NCBI RefSeq assembly: GCF_036324505.1
Contig: NC_086371.1
Coordinates: 2,202,001 to 2,266,000 of the forward strand
DNA length: 64,000 bases
Source of the DNA: Eleginops maclovinus
Taxonomy: Eukaryota; Chordata; Actinopteri; Perciformes; Eleginopidae
Direction of reading: 5' to 3'
Shown: one piece after another, positions 45,387-58,479 of the stretch
How the letters are laid out: each line of letters starts with the position of its first letter
Numbering within the stretch: position 1 is the first letter of the stretch
The notes under the pieces: generated by a model
Seen by the model: only the letters and a program-made list of their open reading frames with translations
Told to the model about the DNA's origin: nothing
Databases searched by the model: none
Program-made: the position numbers and the translations under genes

Positions 45387-45640
45387 AAGATTCAGAAGAT
45401 TCAACTTTATTGTCATTGCACAGAGTACAAGTACTAGGACAACGAAATGTGGTCTCTGCATTTGACCCATCCTAGTGTTAGGAGCAGTGGGCTGCCATTA
45501 TGTACGGCGCCCGGGGAGCAGTGTAGGTAACCAGTGTCTTGCTCAGGGACACCACGGTGGCACTTGGTCTTTCAGGGACTTGAACTGGTGACCTTCCAGT
45601 TCCCAGGCCAAGCCCCTATGGACTTCGCCACCACCGCCCC
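45387..45640 (-). repeat. tRNA-derived SINE
   Basis: Complement order: GGGCGGTGGTGGCGAAGTCC, ATAGGGGCTTGG (A-box region), CACCAGTTCAAGTCCC (B box), then TGTCCCTGAGCAAGACACT, GGCGCCGTACATAATGG, CACTGCTCCTAACACTAGGA, GTCAAATGCAGAG and a tail TGACAATAAAGTTGAATCTT. This is a tRNA head plus conserved body plus AATAAA-bearing tail, typical of fish tRNA SINEs. Partial relatives: 12690, 36755 and 46795. Non-autonomous; mobilised by a LINE partner. Confidence 0.82.
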
Positions 45641-46072
45641 AGTGCGGGTAAGATAAGCAGATCGTCCAATCACTCCTTTTTACGTTCAGAAATGATTGGA
45701 CAGGCTTATTACAGCCCTGCCACAGATACTGACAGATCATTCGATTTATAAATGCTGTCAGAATATCAAGAACATTTCCACAAATAAAGCAACAAATACT
45801 TCTAAAACAAATGACCCGTCCTGGCTTTAATTAGTGCCGCTGATACGACTGATGGCGTTTCTCATTTTGACCGCTGAAAGCTGCTGTCAGCGGCGGCTGG
45901 GAATGGGAAGCTGCTACCTGAATGACTTGTACACTGAGGCATAAAAGACTCAATAACACCCCTCAGATCTTAACGTTACAGATGTCAGAACTCCGCCCAA
46001 GTAAATGTTCAATATATCACAGTCTGATTTGTACACGTATTCAGTAAATAAGCTGCAGTGTAGAGCATTAGG
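45641..46072. other. no gene seen
   Basis: No recognised feature. Confidence 0.5.
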
Positions 46073-46745
46073 AAAGGAAAGGATGTATTTTTAGCCTTTT
46101 TTTATTTAATTCAAGCAATTGTTTGGATATTGATTTTGTGTTTTATATAAAATTGTGAATTTTAACATTAAGTTTGTATTTATTTACTTAAAAAACTAAG
46201 TATTATGTAAGAGAAAAAAGGGAAGGAATCAGAATCGGTATAATCCTTTTTTAGTCCCACAGCAGGGAAATAGCATAAAGTGGCATAGAAGGTAAACAAA
46301 TCAAGTAAGAAAAAGCATCCAAGAATACAGAATGAGCTAACATATTAAAGGAGAAGGAAGGACAGAAAGATGAGGTTGAAAATAAAAGAGACAGGACACA
46401 TAAAGGAGGACATAAATGAGGAATATTGATAGGTCCAAACATAAGGAGGAGCCAAGGTGTAAAAGTTTACAGTAGGAAAATGTAGGATGCAAAAACAAAG
46501 GGTGAGAGGTGGACTCCAAATGTGTGTTTTGAGAAAGCTTAAGATGAACGCAGTGTGTGTGAGCATTAGAGGCAATCTGGGAGTAGAGGAAAGGAAAGGG
46601 TGCATTTTTAGATCCCAAAATATGGAAAGTTAGCCATTTTTATTTAATTCAAGCCATTGTTTGGATATTGATTTTGCATTTTATATAAAATTGTTGATTT
46701 TAGCATTATTTATATTTCACTTATCTACCTTCAACGTTTGTCATT
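46073..46745. repeat. direct repeat pair (46073-46200 and 46586-46745)
   Basis: Both arms contain TTTATTTAATTCAAGCxATT, GTTTGGATATTGATTTTG and TTTTATATAAAATTGTxxAT. The arms are about 510 bases apart. Between them lie a LINE-tail-like GAATCAGAATCGGTATAATC at 46217 and purine-rich sequence related to 47880-48190. Confidence 0.8.
46310..46580 (+). repeat. purine-rich segment duplicated at 47880-48190
   Basis: Ordered blocks shared with the later copy: AAAGGAGAAGGAxG, AGAGGTTGAAAA-like, TTGGTCCAAA/AGGTCCAAAC, CAGTAGGAAA, AAAGGGTGAGAGGTGGA, GTGTGTTTTGAxAAAGCTTA and AGATGAAxGCA. Strong plus-strand purine bias. Minus-strand frames here are pyrimidine-codon artefacts. Confidence 0.7.
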
Positions 46746-46794
46746 TGTCATGTTTGAGTAGTATTACGTTTGCAAAACCATTACTCCCTTCAGT

Positions 46795-47035
46795 CAGTAA
46801 GGGGCTTGGACTGGGAATCAAGTCCCTGAACACACCTTAAATATGGAGTGTGGACTGTGGTACTCAGAGAGGTCCCAGTTCACCTCCTGGGCCCTGCCGT
46901 GGTGCCCTTGAGCCTGCCACCCCCGACCCCCCGTTGCTCCCCTGGGTGTGTACAATAGCTTCCCACTGCTCCCAGTACTAGAGCGGGCTGTGTGCATGTG
47001 TGACCAAATAAAGAGCGTTTCATCCTCCGATTCTA
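46795..47035 (+). repeat. tRNA-derived SINE, internally rearranged
   Basis: GGGGCTTGGACTGGGAATCA then AGTCCCTGAACAC matches the head of the 45387 SINE with a deletion just 5' of the B box. The body has GCCGTGGTGCCCTTGAGC, GCTCCCCTGGGTGTGTAC and CACTGCTCCCAGTACTAGAG. The tail is ACCAAATAAAGAGCGTTTC, ATCCTCCGATTCT. It carries an insertion of unrelated sequence after the head (about 46831-46880). Confidence 0.72.
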
Positions 47036-48190
<1,155 letters not shown>

Positions 48191-48399
48191 GTTAAATAAT
48201 AAAGTGGATATGTGGAGATTTTTCCGTCTGTGTTTATGATGCATCTGCGTGCTTTATGTCTTCTGTCACGTCCTCATTTCCTGCTGCAGTTTTTCGTGTC
48301 GAGGATCAATTTCCCTGCAGGCTGAAATAAAGTGGATGTGCCGTTATCTAATCTGCTGCAGTATGAAGTGTGAGCTGATAGATTCATGATAAAGGACAT

Positions 48400-49330
48400 C
48401 GGGATCAGACCACCGGTCACATCCACGGCCCCCGACGCGTCGTACGAGTTCTGAATCCCTCTCGGTCAGTCTGGAGGATTAAGACGCAGCCTCCAGGGGA
48501 TGAGAGCATCTCCCTGCTTCAGTCTTAAGTGCTCCGAGACAGTGGCTGGTCGTGAATTAGTGTCACTTTCACCCAGCGTTCAGCGACGTCCTGCATTAGC
48601 GTCTCGAGGAGCGGCGCATCACATTAGAGGCCCTCTCGGTCGCTGCTCCTAGTCAGCCTTTCCTCAAGCTCTCGATCGGGATCTCCGGCAAATTAAATCC
48701 AGATTTGTTATTAACGCGCCGGCGCTCGGGTCGGCCACCGAGAAGGGTTCGTCGCGCTAATCCCAAAAAGATGCGGCATCAGGGTTACTGTTAATGGAAT
48801 TACAACAGGTGCGATAAGAGGCCTCGGTCAGAGGAGCACGCTCTTATCTCCGGGAAAAACTGAATGCAAAACATGCTATCTTCTTTGTTAATGACAGGTC
48901 GGTGTTAGTGTAGCGTGACGGTGAAACAACACGCGTTAAGAAGACTTCAGGTCCTGCAGGAGCGGAATTAAATGCACTCCGGGCGGTAATCAATCTGCAT
49001 TGTTTACAGCCGCTGTCTGCCTGATGAGGAGCCCCGCTGCACTCCCGCCAAGATTAGATGCTGTTTGCTGCGCATAAAGAATCAGTCAGGGGAAGCCCGA
49101 ACCGGCGGCTGCAGTGGTGATACATCAGAGTCGACAGCTACACCGGCTAATGTTACATTGAGAGGTGCAGGGAGGGGCTGGAAATTGGAAAGGAGTCCAG
49201 TTTGTTGGAAAGATTACAGCCCACTCCCTGCTGTAATTCTTCAAATGATGCAAATGTTCAACAGGCTGAAGGAGCAACTCGTTCCCTTCAGCCTGTTGTT
49301 TCCTCTCATTTATTCACCCAGCTGAGAGGA
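48400..49330. other. CpG-rich, apparently unique block; no gene recognised
   Basis: CpG density is visibly above the surroundings (CCCCCGACGCGTCGTACGAG, TTAACGCGCCGGCGCTCGGG, TCGTCGCGC). Homeodomain-type TAATCAATCTG and AAATTAAATCC occur. No ORF with recognisable residues (an 86-codon frame at 49065-49325 is uninformative). A conserved non-coding or regulatory element is possible; only alignment can tell. It also holds the hairpin at 49259-49298. Confidence 0.4.
49259..49298. repeat. perfect 14-bp inverted repeat (hairpin)
   Basis: CAACAGGCTGAAGG at 49259-49272 and its exact complement CCTTCAGCCTGTTG at 49285-49298, with a 12-base loop. The flanks do not pair, so it is short for a microRNA precursor. 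There is no U run for a simple terminator, which would not be expected in this genome anyway. Confidence 0.9.
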
Positions 49331-49419
49331 GCCGGCCTCTGTGGTTAGCGCAGTGTCTGAGACTGCTCACTGTTTGAGGGGGAAAGCCCTGCTTCCTCTT
49401 ATAAGGACTGGAGGTAAAG

Positions 49420-50490
49420 TCTATAAAGTGAAGCATTGAGGACATGTTTTTATAGGCCGACCGGAAAGTTAGCATTGCAGGAGCTCCCTAAAACAAAAAC
49501 AACATGTGTTTTTGTTTATTGCAAAAGATAAGCTCTGTTGTCACACATGTTTACGATAACGTTTCTTCAGAGGATAGTCTCAACAATGCAATCTCCAGAA
49601 GTAAAAGTCTAACGTAAGACCATAAAGGAACTACAGCACGGTCACATGACTTCACATCTCCACCGCTAAGCTAAAGGTGGCTAATGTTGGGCTATAGAGG
49701 AACTACAGCACGGTCACATGACTTCACGTCACCGCCGCTAAGCTAAAGGTGGCTAATGTTGGGCTGTAAAGGAACTACAGCACGGTCACATGACTTCACC
49801 TCACCATCGCTAAGCTAAAGGTGGCTAATGTTGGGCTGTAAAGGAACTACAGCACGGTCACATGACTTCACCTCACCATCGCTAAGCTAAAGGTGGCTAA
49901 TGTTGGGCTATAGAGGAACTACAGCACGGTCACATGACTTCACCTCACCACCGCTAAGCTAAAGGAGGCTAATGTTGGGCTATAAAGGAACTACAGCACG
50001 GTCACATGACTTCACGTCACCGCCGCTAAGCTAAAGGTGGCTAATGTTGGGCTGTAAAGGAACTACAGCACGGTCACATGACTTCACCTCACCATCGCTA
50101 AGCTAAAGGTGGCTAATGTTGGGCTGTAAAGGAACTACAGCACGGTCACATGACTTCACCTCACCATCGCTAAGCTAAAGGTGGCTAATGTTGGGCTATA
50201 GAGGAACTACAGCACGGTCACATGACTTCACCTCACCATCGCTAAGCTAAAGGAGGCTAATGTTGGGGCTATAAAGGAACTACAGCACGGTCACATGACC
50301 TCACGTCACCACCGCTAAGCTAAAGGCGGCTAATATTTGGCGTGATGACATTTAGCCGTCTAATTTCGACACTTCTTAGCAACCGGCTTTTCTAAATTCA
50401 TCAGAGGGGTATTTACTGACGTATTTTATATTGTAAAATAAAACATGAACACCGCTTCAGCCCTCTCAAAACGAGGGAAGTGGAAGCGAT
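49420..50490 (+). repeat. dispersed element Y with ten 72-bp tandem units
   Basis: The TAxAGGAACTACAGCACGG phase point recurs at 49623, 49695, 49767, 49839, 49911, 49983, 50055, 50127, 50199 and 50272. Nine of the ten units are exactly 72 bp; one is 73 because of an extra G. Units 2-5 and 6-9 repeat the same order of variants (CGTCACCGCCGC, then CCTCACCATCGC twice, then an AGGAGG unit), a 288-bp higher-order repeat. The left flank 49420-49622 matches 6850-7060 and the right flank 50344-50440 matches the complement of about 27980-28095. Opposite orientation to the 28 kb array. No coding capacity. Confidence 0.93.
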
Positions 50491-50539
50491 GAAATGCTGA
50501 CCGGTGTCCTTTGTCTATATAGGCAACACTTTGTACTTA

Positions 50540-50890
50540 CCATTTGTGAAAGAGGACAGAAAAAGGGGAGAGAGGTAAGAAAGTTATAATGTAAAGTAGA
50601 AAGGTTGTACAGAAGCTAATTATAACGTAGATAAGGAGTAATTGAAGAATGAGAGGTGGAAAAATGGTAAGGTGAAAGAAAATGATGTGGCAGGGGATGA
50701 AAAAGCATCGAAATAAGTAGGTCAAGAAGTAAAGGAGGCGGGAAAGGTTAGTAGGTGGTAGAAAGGGTAAAACATATGGAATAAAGAAAAGGTGACAAGG
50801 CATTATCAGGCAGGGAATCACATTTAGGGATATGAATAGAAGAGAAACAAGGATGGGAAGAATGAGGCGAAATACACACTCTAAAAGTAT
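50540..50890. repeat. purine-rich tract
   Basis: A/G-rich plus strand (GGACAGAAAAAGGGGAGAGA, GGCGGGAAAGG and similar). Low-complexity; reminiscent of 46.3 and 47.9 kb but not clearly alignable. The pyrimidine-codon minus frame at 50537-50821 is an artefact. Confidence 0.6.
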
Positions 50891-51954
50891 TTGAATTTTT
50901 AACTATTTTGCTTTCTGAATTCAGTAATTTCACTGGTTGAGAGAAACAATGATATATTGTGAGTTGAAATGGGATTATCTTGAGATCTACAAAGTCAGAG
51001 CAATAAGATTGAACTGAAAACAGAATTTAAAAAAAGGTCTGAATTAAGATTTTAAGGTCTGGTGTTTGAGAAAAACTCGCTCCACAGATTGTTGTATTGG
51101 AGGCGTCTGAGCAGAGATTGGTATTGATGGAAACTAACAAACCAATAACCTGTAGAGACAGACGACAGCGCAGGAAATATGTTTTCAAAATCTACTTCCT
51201 TCTTGTTTTTGTGGTGTGATGGAAAGTCGAAAGGCGACAGGATGGATTACACAATCGGCTCTGAATGGACCGACAGCCGCAGCTTTAAAAACAAAATCCC
51301 CCCCAAAAAAACACACAGTGTCAATTGGCTGTTGAGTTTTATAAGTGCTGCTGCGATCGATCTCTGGGAGTCGAGTTATTGATGACGGTGGCGGTGATCA
51401 TGGAGAGAGACATGGTGTCATTGCTCTGAGTAATGCAAAAGAAAAAGAAAGGTGTGTCATGCTTTGCTTCTAAAAAAGGCACTAATTGGCAATTAGGAAT
51501 AGAGCAGCACTGGGGTCAGGTGAGATATGAAGGAAAAGGAAAGAAAGGATGAAAAGCAGGGTAGGAAATGAGCTGAGGAAAGGAATTAATTGTGTCTTCA
51601 CATTTGTAGCTAAAGAAAATGGAATATAGATTCAAATTCCGGATATAAGAAAGTTACTAAAGATGAATAATGTCCACATAGTCAAGAATACAGAGTTTAG
51701 GGGGCTAGGTGATGAAGTAATGGATAATGCGCAGTGAGGCGTTATGATGCACGGCTTCACACTGAATAAATCAACAAATCTACTTTACAAAAGTGATGGA
51801 GTAATAGTGCTTTTCACAGTGTACCAACATCTGGAAGTGCGTCAACAACAACAACGTATCTTAAAATGAAAAAACTGTCCAGGTCTGTTGACAATAACCG
51901 GTCTTTCCACACTGCCAGAGCCCATGCTGTGATCCCTTTGCTTCCTATAAACAC
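50891..51954. other. no gene seen
   Basis: Another purine-rich stretch at 51520-51640; otherwise featureless. Confidence 0.5.
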
Positions 51955-52215
51955 TAAACTTGTTCCTTTTCTTGCTCCGTTTTTCTTTGATTTACTGCGG
52001 AAAATTCAGCCATCATGAACCCAAAGTTTCCTGCTCCTCACAAACTAAAAAAATGAACATTCAAAAAGTTTTCCAGCGTGTTTTCTGGTGGAGGAAATGT
52101 ACGTGTGTTGCCAGAGTTCACGTTAATCGACGGACTCCTAGCAACGGTCTGAGCGCTAACGGACCACCGGAAAGTCCAAATTGACCAATCAGAATCGAGT
52201 ATACAGTCAAGGTAG
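51955..52215 (+). repeat. dispersed repeat family X, copy 2 (uninterrupted)
   Basis: Runs TTTTTCTTTGATTTACTGCG, GCCATCATGAACCCAAAGTT, GGTGGAGGAAATGTACG, AGCAACGGTCTGAGCG, AAGTCCAAATTGACCAATCA. It matches the two flanks of the solo LTR at 3911-4337 without the LTR, so it represents the empty-site state of the family. Confidence 0.72.
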
Positions 52216-52271
52216 AAGAAGAAACCAAGGCAAAGTCACTACTTCTGATGTGGAAACTGAAATCACTTTAA

Positions 52272-52852
52272 ACCCATTCAGACCGGATCACGCATCTGTG
52301 CGTGGTTCCCATTAAGGCCGGCAAACGCGTCTGTGTCATTTTGAGCGGCGTCGTCTTTTTCGAGGCACATGGCCAATTATATGCACCGTGATTTGCTGAA
52401 ATACTCTTGGGGTGAGTGACAGAGATGCTTAGGGATTTTTCTTAAACTCATGTGACTAATAAAATGCTTCGCCCTTCATCATATCGATCCGCCCGGTTCA
52501 GACCCACAGCCGTTGGTTAGCTTCAGAGCTAACAGGGGCTAACGCGATGCCGCCCGGGAGCTAGCAGGAACACAAGCTATCCCAAGCTAACGTGGCTAAC
52601 TGTTGGCTAACACTGTTTTTTATATAGATTATGGCCAAGCAAGTCAGTCAAGTTGAAAGCAAAAGAAGTACGCTCTCAAATGCTTTTTATCTCATGTTTT
52701 TTTATCTGCTATAGAGCCTGAGAAATGAAGGTTCCAGCAGGCGTTGACACATTTTGAATATTTTTAACCCTCTGGTTTTGAGAGGGGGTTTACAGAAAAG
52801 TACTTAGGCATAAAAAGGTCTTTTTTAGCAGGCGTTTTAGGCCTGAATGGGT
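52272..52852. mobile_element. candidate inverted-repeat element (MITE-like)
   Basis: ACCCATTCAGACC at the left and GGCCTGAATGGGT at the right are near-complements, 581 bp apart. The interior includes GGATCACGCATCTGTGCGTG and a cluster of GCTAAC/GTTAGC motifs at 52520-52620. A target duplication is not clear. Confidence 0.5.
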
Positions 52853-55800
52853 GAAATTATATAACACAATCCTAGTGAATTGTAATTCTTCTATTTGTTA
52901 ATAAACACATCAGAAGGTCAACAATCTGCCCACAAAGTCAATCGTATTATTTCCTGAGAGTGTATTGCTAATTAAAACACTTTTGCATGGCACACATCCC
53001 CCCTCTGCTGAGACATTTCCATCCTGACAGCTGAACATCAGAGGTCATTAGTGACACATTTTCCATCCCTGGACGTCCACCTACGACCACACACTAATGC
53101 AGCATTTCTTCACGTTTATTATCCCGACTCGCCCCGCTGTCAGTCGCTAATTACTAATAAAATGTCGACCCCGCTGACCCCCGCTGCAGAGCCTGATACA
53201 TCATCATCAAACGTATCCTCTACAAAAGTTCTTCAACAACTATTTCATCGTTTAGTTTTGAGTTCCATGTTTTTATGATGTTTGACAGAAAGTCTTTGCT
53301 TTGCACTCCTTACTGTAAACATCGCACGTGCCTCTGTTTGTAAATCACAGTTTGGTTCAGCGTTTGTCCTTTCTGTCATTTATTGTTTCATGGTGCACTT
53401 TGAATTGTGTCTGAACTCTGCTCTATATCATTTAGAAATAAACTAACCTTAACCTCTTTTAACAATACACAGCTTTTCCAAGTTGAAATAAATCTTAGGA
53501 ATTTCTCGTATTTAAGATGTACTTATTTATTTCGTATATTTATGTTTTTGTAAATGTTTATTTTATTCATGTTTTATTTGTATTTATTTATTTTATGTTA
53601 AATGTATTCGTTGATCTTTTAATCTGTTTATGTTTTAGTGAGGCTGTTGTTTATTTTGCATAAATCACCTTTCCAACTTTTACGTTTTATGTGTTTTTAT
53701 CCTTGTATATTTTATATATATATACTATTTGTGTACTTCCTCTTACTGTCTCTGTACACACAGATATACCACAAAGCACAAATATACAGAAATGTAGAAA
53801 TTGGATAAAACGTGTTTTTTGCTCTTTTCTTGGAGTCGATCGGCCAAGCTGACCATGCTTGATGCTGCTGGTGTGACCTTAAGTCGTCCTCCTCCCTCGC
53901 TATACGGCTGTCAGAGTGAGCGCTAAAGCTCATTCAGACCAAGTGTGAGAGCAAAATGGTTCTGGTTGGTTGCAAAAGGGAACAATTATGGCAAAAACAG
54001 GGGATAAAATCCAACGGGGCGTTGCTAGACAGCCATTTTTCTTCTTATGATACGAGGGTGACATGTGCAGCTTATTGATTATAGGGAAGGAAGTCCCCTC
54101 TCCATGTGGGATACCCGATCCCTGACCACTGGTACACACTCCTGAAACCAATTAAAAGGTGATTTGTCGGTTATTGAGTTTGCGGACCCGGGACGTGTGA
54201 GTTACACAGCAGGTCGATCTGATGTTGCAAAGGATGTGCATTTTTAATTCCCGCTGGATATTTTTAGGGTTGAATCTGAATATTGACTGCTAGGAGAGGG
54301 TCACGTCTCCCCTCCCTTTCCTATTTACAGGACAGGTTTTGATACCTCGTGTTGAATAGATCAAAATTCATTGTGTCCAATTAGGCACCGAACTGAAGCT
54401 TTTGAGAGCCATGTGCTTTATTTGTTGTGTCACTTGGAAAGCCGAGAGACAATACTGTGCATTAGCACCGGGACAAATCAATACACCAGGGATAAATGGG
54501 CTTTTTAACGAAGTATAATTATACTCCAATGTGTTTGGATGTACCCTTCAGCTCTAAAAGGACTATTTAATTTCCTGTATTATGAGACCACACACTCATG
54601 AGTGTAATTACATTTTGTCGTAGGTCTTTTCCGTTCGGGGGGTAATTCTCCAATGACAGGCCTGCATGTGGTCCTGGACGGATCAATATTCGGGTTATCA
54701 AAGAGTGTGAGCACTTTCCAATGCTGCCCCTTCAGCACAAAATGACAGAAGGGAAAATGAAATAGGAGGAATTGGCTCCTAGTGAAGAATAAAAAAAGAA
54801 AGAAGCAGAACTCTCATTAAAAGCTGAAAGAGTCACAGAGAGGAGATGGAAGGAAAAACATGACAAAATAAAACCCCCGGAGACAGCTCGGCACGATGTG
54901 ACTCCAGCTAATTAGCGGAGTGGTGGGAGAGGGAAAGTGCTGCTGTGTGGAGATAGTGTTCGGACGTCCTGCTGCTGGACGAGGTGGAGCTGCAGAGCGA
55001 CCCGTTCGCCGAAGGCCGAGCCTTTCAATTCGCCAGAGATCCCGATAATGAGGGAACATTTCTACTGCCGTTCAGCCGCAGAATGTGTTGGTATACAAAA
55101 TGTCAGGAGTAAACAGAGGGAGGGACGTGACTGAATTCATTTCCACCGCTTCTGTAATGTCAGTTTTCCTGCTTTAATTGAGGATTTCTATTTTGGAAGA
55201 CTTCTGTACTTTGACTACAGAACTTTAGTTCAATTATCATCGATTTTCTGTACATTTCTGCAGATTAAGACGTGTAATATACACCTCTACATTTAACTGA
55301 TTGATAAGACTTAGGCAGCCTTTAGGGTTAGCTCACCTCCACCCAATACAAAATCATCTTTACATTGGCTTGATTTGAATTCTGCACAGTAAACAAACAC
55401 ACATTCCTGGTGTATTCCCAAATAAAAACCTCTTATTTGCACAATGTGAGGATTTAAATAGACCATTTTGGAGCCACTTTCAAGTCTGGATATTTGTAAA
55501 GTTAGCAGCATTTCACCGACTAAGATAGCATCCAAAATAAAATAACACTTAGCTTGAATTGTGGATGCACCTTGCTAACAAAGCTAGCCACGTAGCACAC
55601 GCGTTAGCCTGGGACGTACTGTTTGTTGTGCTAAAGTAAGTAGCAGTGTGGCCCTTTCACTCCTTTCCAGCTCCCCCCTCTTGAGTTATGCTTTTGCTGT
55701 GCAGGAATTTGGAAGGTGTAGTGTTGTCTGTAATCTCATACAGCTGCTGTGCCCTCACCGGAAGTGACGATAGCCGCTATTAGCTAGCTAGCAGCGTTAT

Positions 55801-56445
55801 TGTTCGAGGTACCAAATCATGACAGACTGCTCATTTACTTCTGGTTTCTTCTGACAATAGTAAAGTGGTTTGTCTATTTACTATATAAAGAATGACATCA
55901 CCTGTAAGACTTGTATTTGTTCTGTGAATCAGCCTCAATTCTGCTGGTCCCATAGTGTCTGCTACGTAGCAACAATGGCGGTTGTTGCATTCACTGGGGA
56001 TGACTGAGCGTACCAAGGCAACTGATAACCTTCCTTCAATGCCACTGGGATTCACTGTTACTATTGATAGCAGTTCAAAGGTTTCTTAAAGATGATAATA
56101 TATTTATAACCGTTATCCTTTTCACCATGCGTCTGTATCAGATGTAAAAATGGTGCATGTTCAGCTACAGAGTTTTTGGAAGGATGCAAGCCCATGAACT
56201 GGAACCCTAGAAATGTCCCTTTCAGCAAAGACTTTATTTGAAGTTGCACAGAGAGAAGTGTAGTGCATTATAAAGACTCTGTGGGGGGTGGGCAGGGTGA
56301 GCCCACCGAGGGGAAGGTGGAGCCACTTGAGCGTGACTGAAAGGAGAGCGACTACGAAGGAAGGAAATAAAAGTGAACCACCTCTTCTCTATGAGGAAAA
56401 ATACTATCTGTGAAAACCCACCAAGGAACTCTCCTATTTAGTTAA
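52853..56445. other. no gene seen
   Basis: About 3.6 kb without recognised genes. AT-rich TTTATTTAT sequence at 53500-53740. 54400-54720 is unique and TAAT-rich, compatible with conserved non-coding DNA. AACAATGGCGGTTGTTG near 55970 is YY1-like. Short frames have no domain. Confidence 0.45.
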
Positions 56446-56450
56446 AACAC

Positions 56451-56499
<49 letters not shown>

Positions 56500-56505
56500 C
56501 ACACA
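56446..56505. repeat. (CA)n microsatellite
   Basis: About 30 CA units with two CG interruptions. Confidence 0.97.
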
Positions 56506-57927
56506 GTGTTGTTATCGGTGGCTCTGTGCTCCAGCAGAGGGCCAGTTATCTCAGAAATTAATGGCAGCAATAAGCAGCAGCAGGAAGACGCAGGATGATT
56601 AGCAAAAGCAATCAGGCTCTTTATTAGATTTATAGGAACAAAGACGCAATTCAGTCTGCAGCAGAAAACCTACAGGATGACTAATGGCTCATCTGTCCCC
56701 GAAGCTTCACTGACGAACAGACACAAAACTCCAAGGAGACGCCCAGCTCGTGGAACAATACGGAGGGGAAAATGGTTTCTGAATGTGATACTGGAAACAA
56801 GGCGTGAAAAAAAGACAGTTTTGTGAGGAGAGAGCTGAGTCAGCAGGACGTGGGGAAACAGCAGGAAGGAGAGTCAAAGAGAAATGGAGAAAAATAGGAC
56901 AGAAAATACATTTTTAAAAGCCAAGGAAGGGCTGGAAGGATGGAATGGAAGAACGGCGGGAAAATGGATGATAAAAGAAACAAAGCAAGGCTAGCAGTTT
57001 CCACCTGATTCCATTCATTGTGCTAAGCTAAGCTAATCATGTCTGGACATATATCTGTTGCAATCACAGAGATGATCACTTGTTTTATTGAGGGCTGTAT
57101 AATAGTGCTTTCTAATATTTTAAAAAGTAAGCTCAATTAGTGTAATGTTTGCTCGTAAAACGGTCACGATAGAATATAAACCACCTACCTCACGGTCAAA
57201 TTGCTTCTCTTTCTCTACCCTCAATCATTTTTCTATTGTCCCTGATAAAAGAGGCACCGTTGAGACCCTTGAAATCATTAGAATAAAACCAAATGTCAAA
57301 CAAACATTGATTTGAATTAGCTCTCCCACTTTTAGGATCTGAGTACAGCTAAATACATGATCTTTGGAAGTCACATTGCATATTTGATTATAAGAAACCA
57401 TGAATTTAGAAAACCCAACGTCTACAGTACCTCAGTTGTGACCCTGTTAACCACCACTTGCAGCTTTATGTTGAATTACTAACAGATATTTAATTGAGTT
57501 CTATTCAACCCTTCTTAGACCTTTCAATCCCTTAATTAATGACCCGTGAGACAGCGTGCGTTAACTCCCCTTGCGTCAGAAACTTGTGCCGTTTGATTCC
57601 ACAGTTTGATTTCTGCAGAAGAAGAGCTGCAGTCGGGTCTGTTTGAGGAGTGAATATTCATTAAAGCCTCGGAGCAGAGGCCCGCTGAAGTCGCCTTAAA
57701 TCAGCTGCTGTCTGCTTTACAAATTGCCGGGCCTTCCTCCACACATAATTGGCCGGTTTCAATTAGCGGCTGTCAGAGGAGACGACTCCGTGCCCGTGCG
57801 TTACACAAAATACTACAGCCCTGGTTTTAATGATCAAAATATGTTACTGTGCCGTCACGGTAATGCTGTTTGCTCACCACTGTCACCTCCTCAAGAAAAG
57901 CAATTATACAGGGCAGCAGTGGGGGTC
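56506..57927. other. no gene seen
   Basis: 57520-57860 is unique, CpG-bearing and TAAT-rich (CACATAATTGGCCGGTTTCA, ATTAGCGGCTGTCAG), a possible conserved non-coding element. Purine-rich at 56860-56990. Confidence 0.4.
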
Positions 57928-57956
57928 GGGGGGGGGGGGGGGGGGGGGGGGGGGGG
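57928..57956. repeat. poly(G) run of about 29
   Basis: Uninterrupted G run following GGGGGTC; G-quadruplex-prone. Length may be affected by sequencing error. Confidence 0.9.
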
Positions 57957-58479
57957 AGTGTGTGGGCTTCATAAATCGATTCAGAGCGCTGGAATAGAGT
58001 ACTACGTTTGGAAGGTGTCCTGCACGTCCCAACACTCATCTTTGCAGACGGCGATAAAAAAAATATGGAGATGAAGCACGTCATTCACCTTTAAATGTGT
58101 GTTTTATTTTTTCCTCTTAGAAGCATAATGCATTCCCTAAAGGACCACTATAGGGGTTATTAAACAATGCATGGTGTAGTGGGATCCTGGTATGAGTACA
58201 AATGAATTGGTTTGTCTTTCAATATCAAATGAAGAGCAAATATAAGACATATTTAACATGATGGCTAAAAATGAAGACATCTTTTAAATAAAATGAGAGA
58301 AAAATTCAGAATAATATCGGAGAATTTGAATGCATGAACCAACAAAATGCACAGGATCTTGTTTCTTGTTACCGTCCCAAATACCGTCCTGAACTGGGGA
58401 GCGGCGTTTAGTGATGTTGAAGAAGGCCGCTGTGTCTGTACATACTTTGTGATTGTGTGTTTTCAAATTGTCTGTAACT

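Noticed and set aside
49259..49298. MicroRNA precursor
   Set aside because: The stem is only 14 bp and the flanks do not pair; typical precursors have stems near 30 bp.
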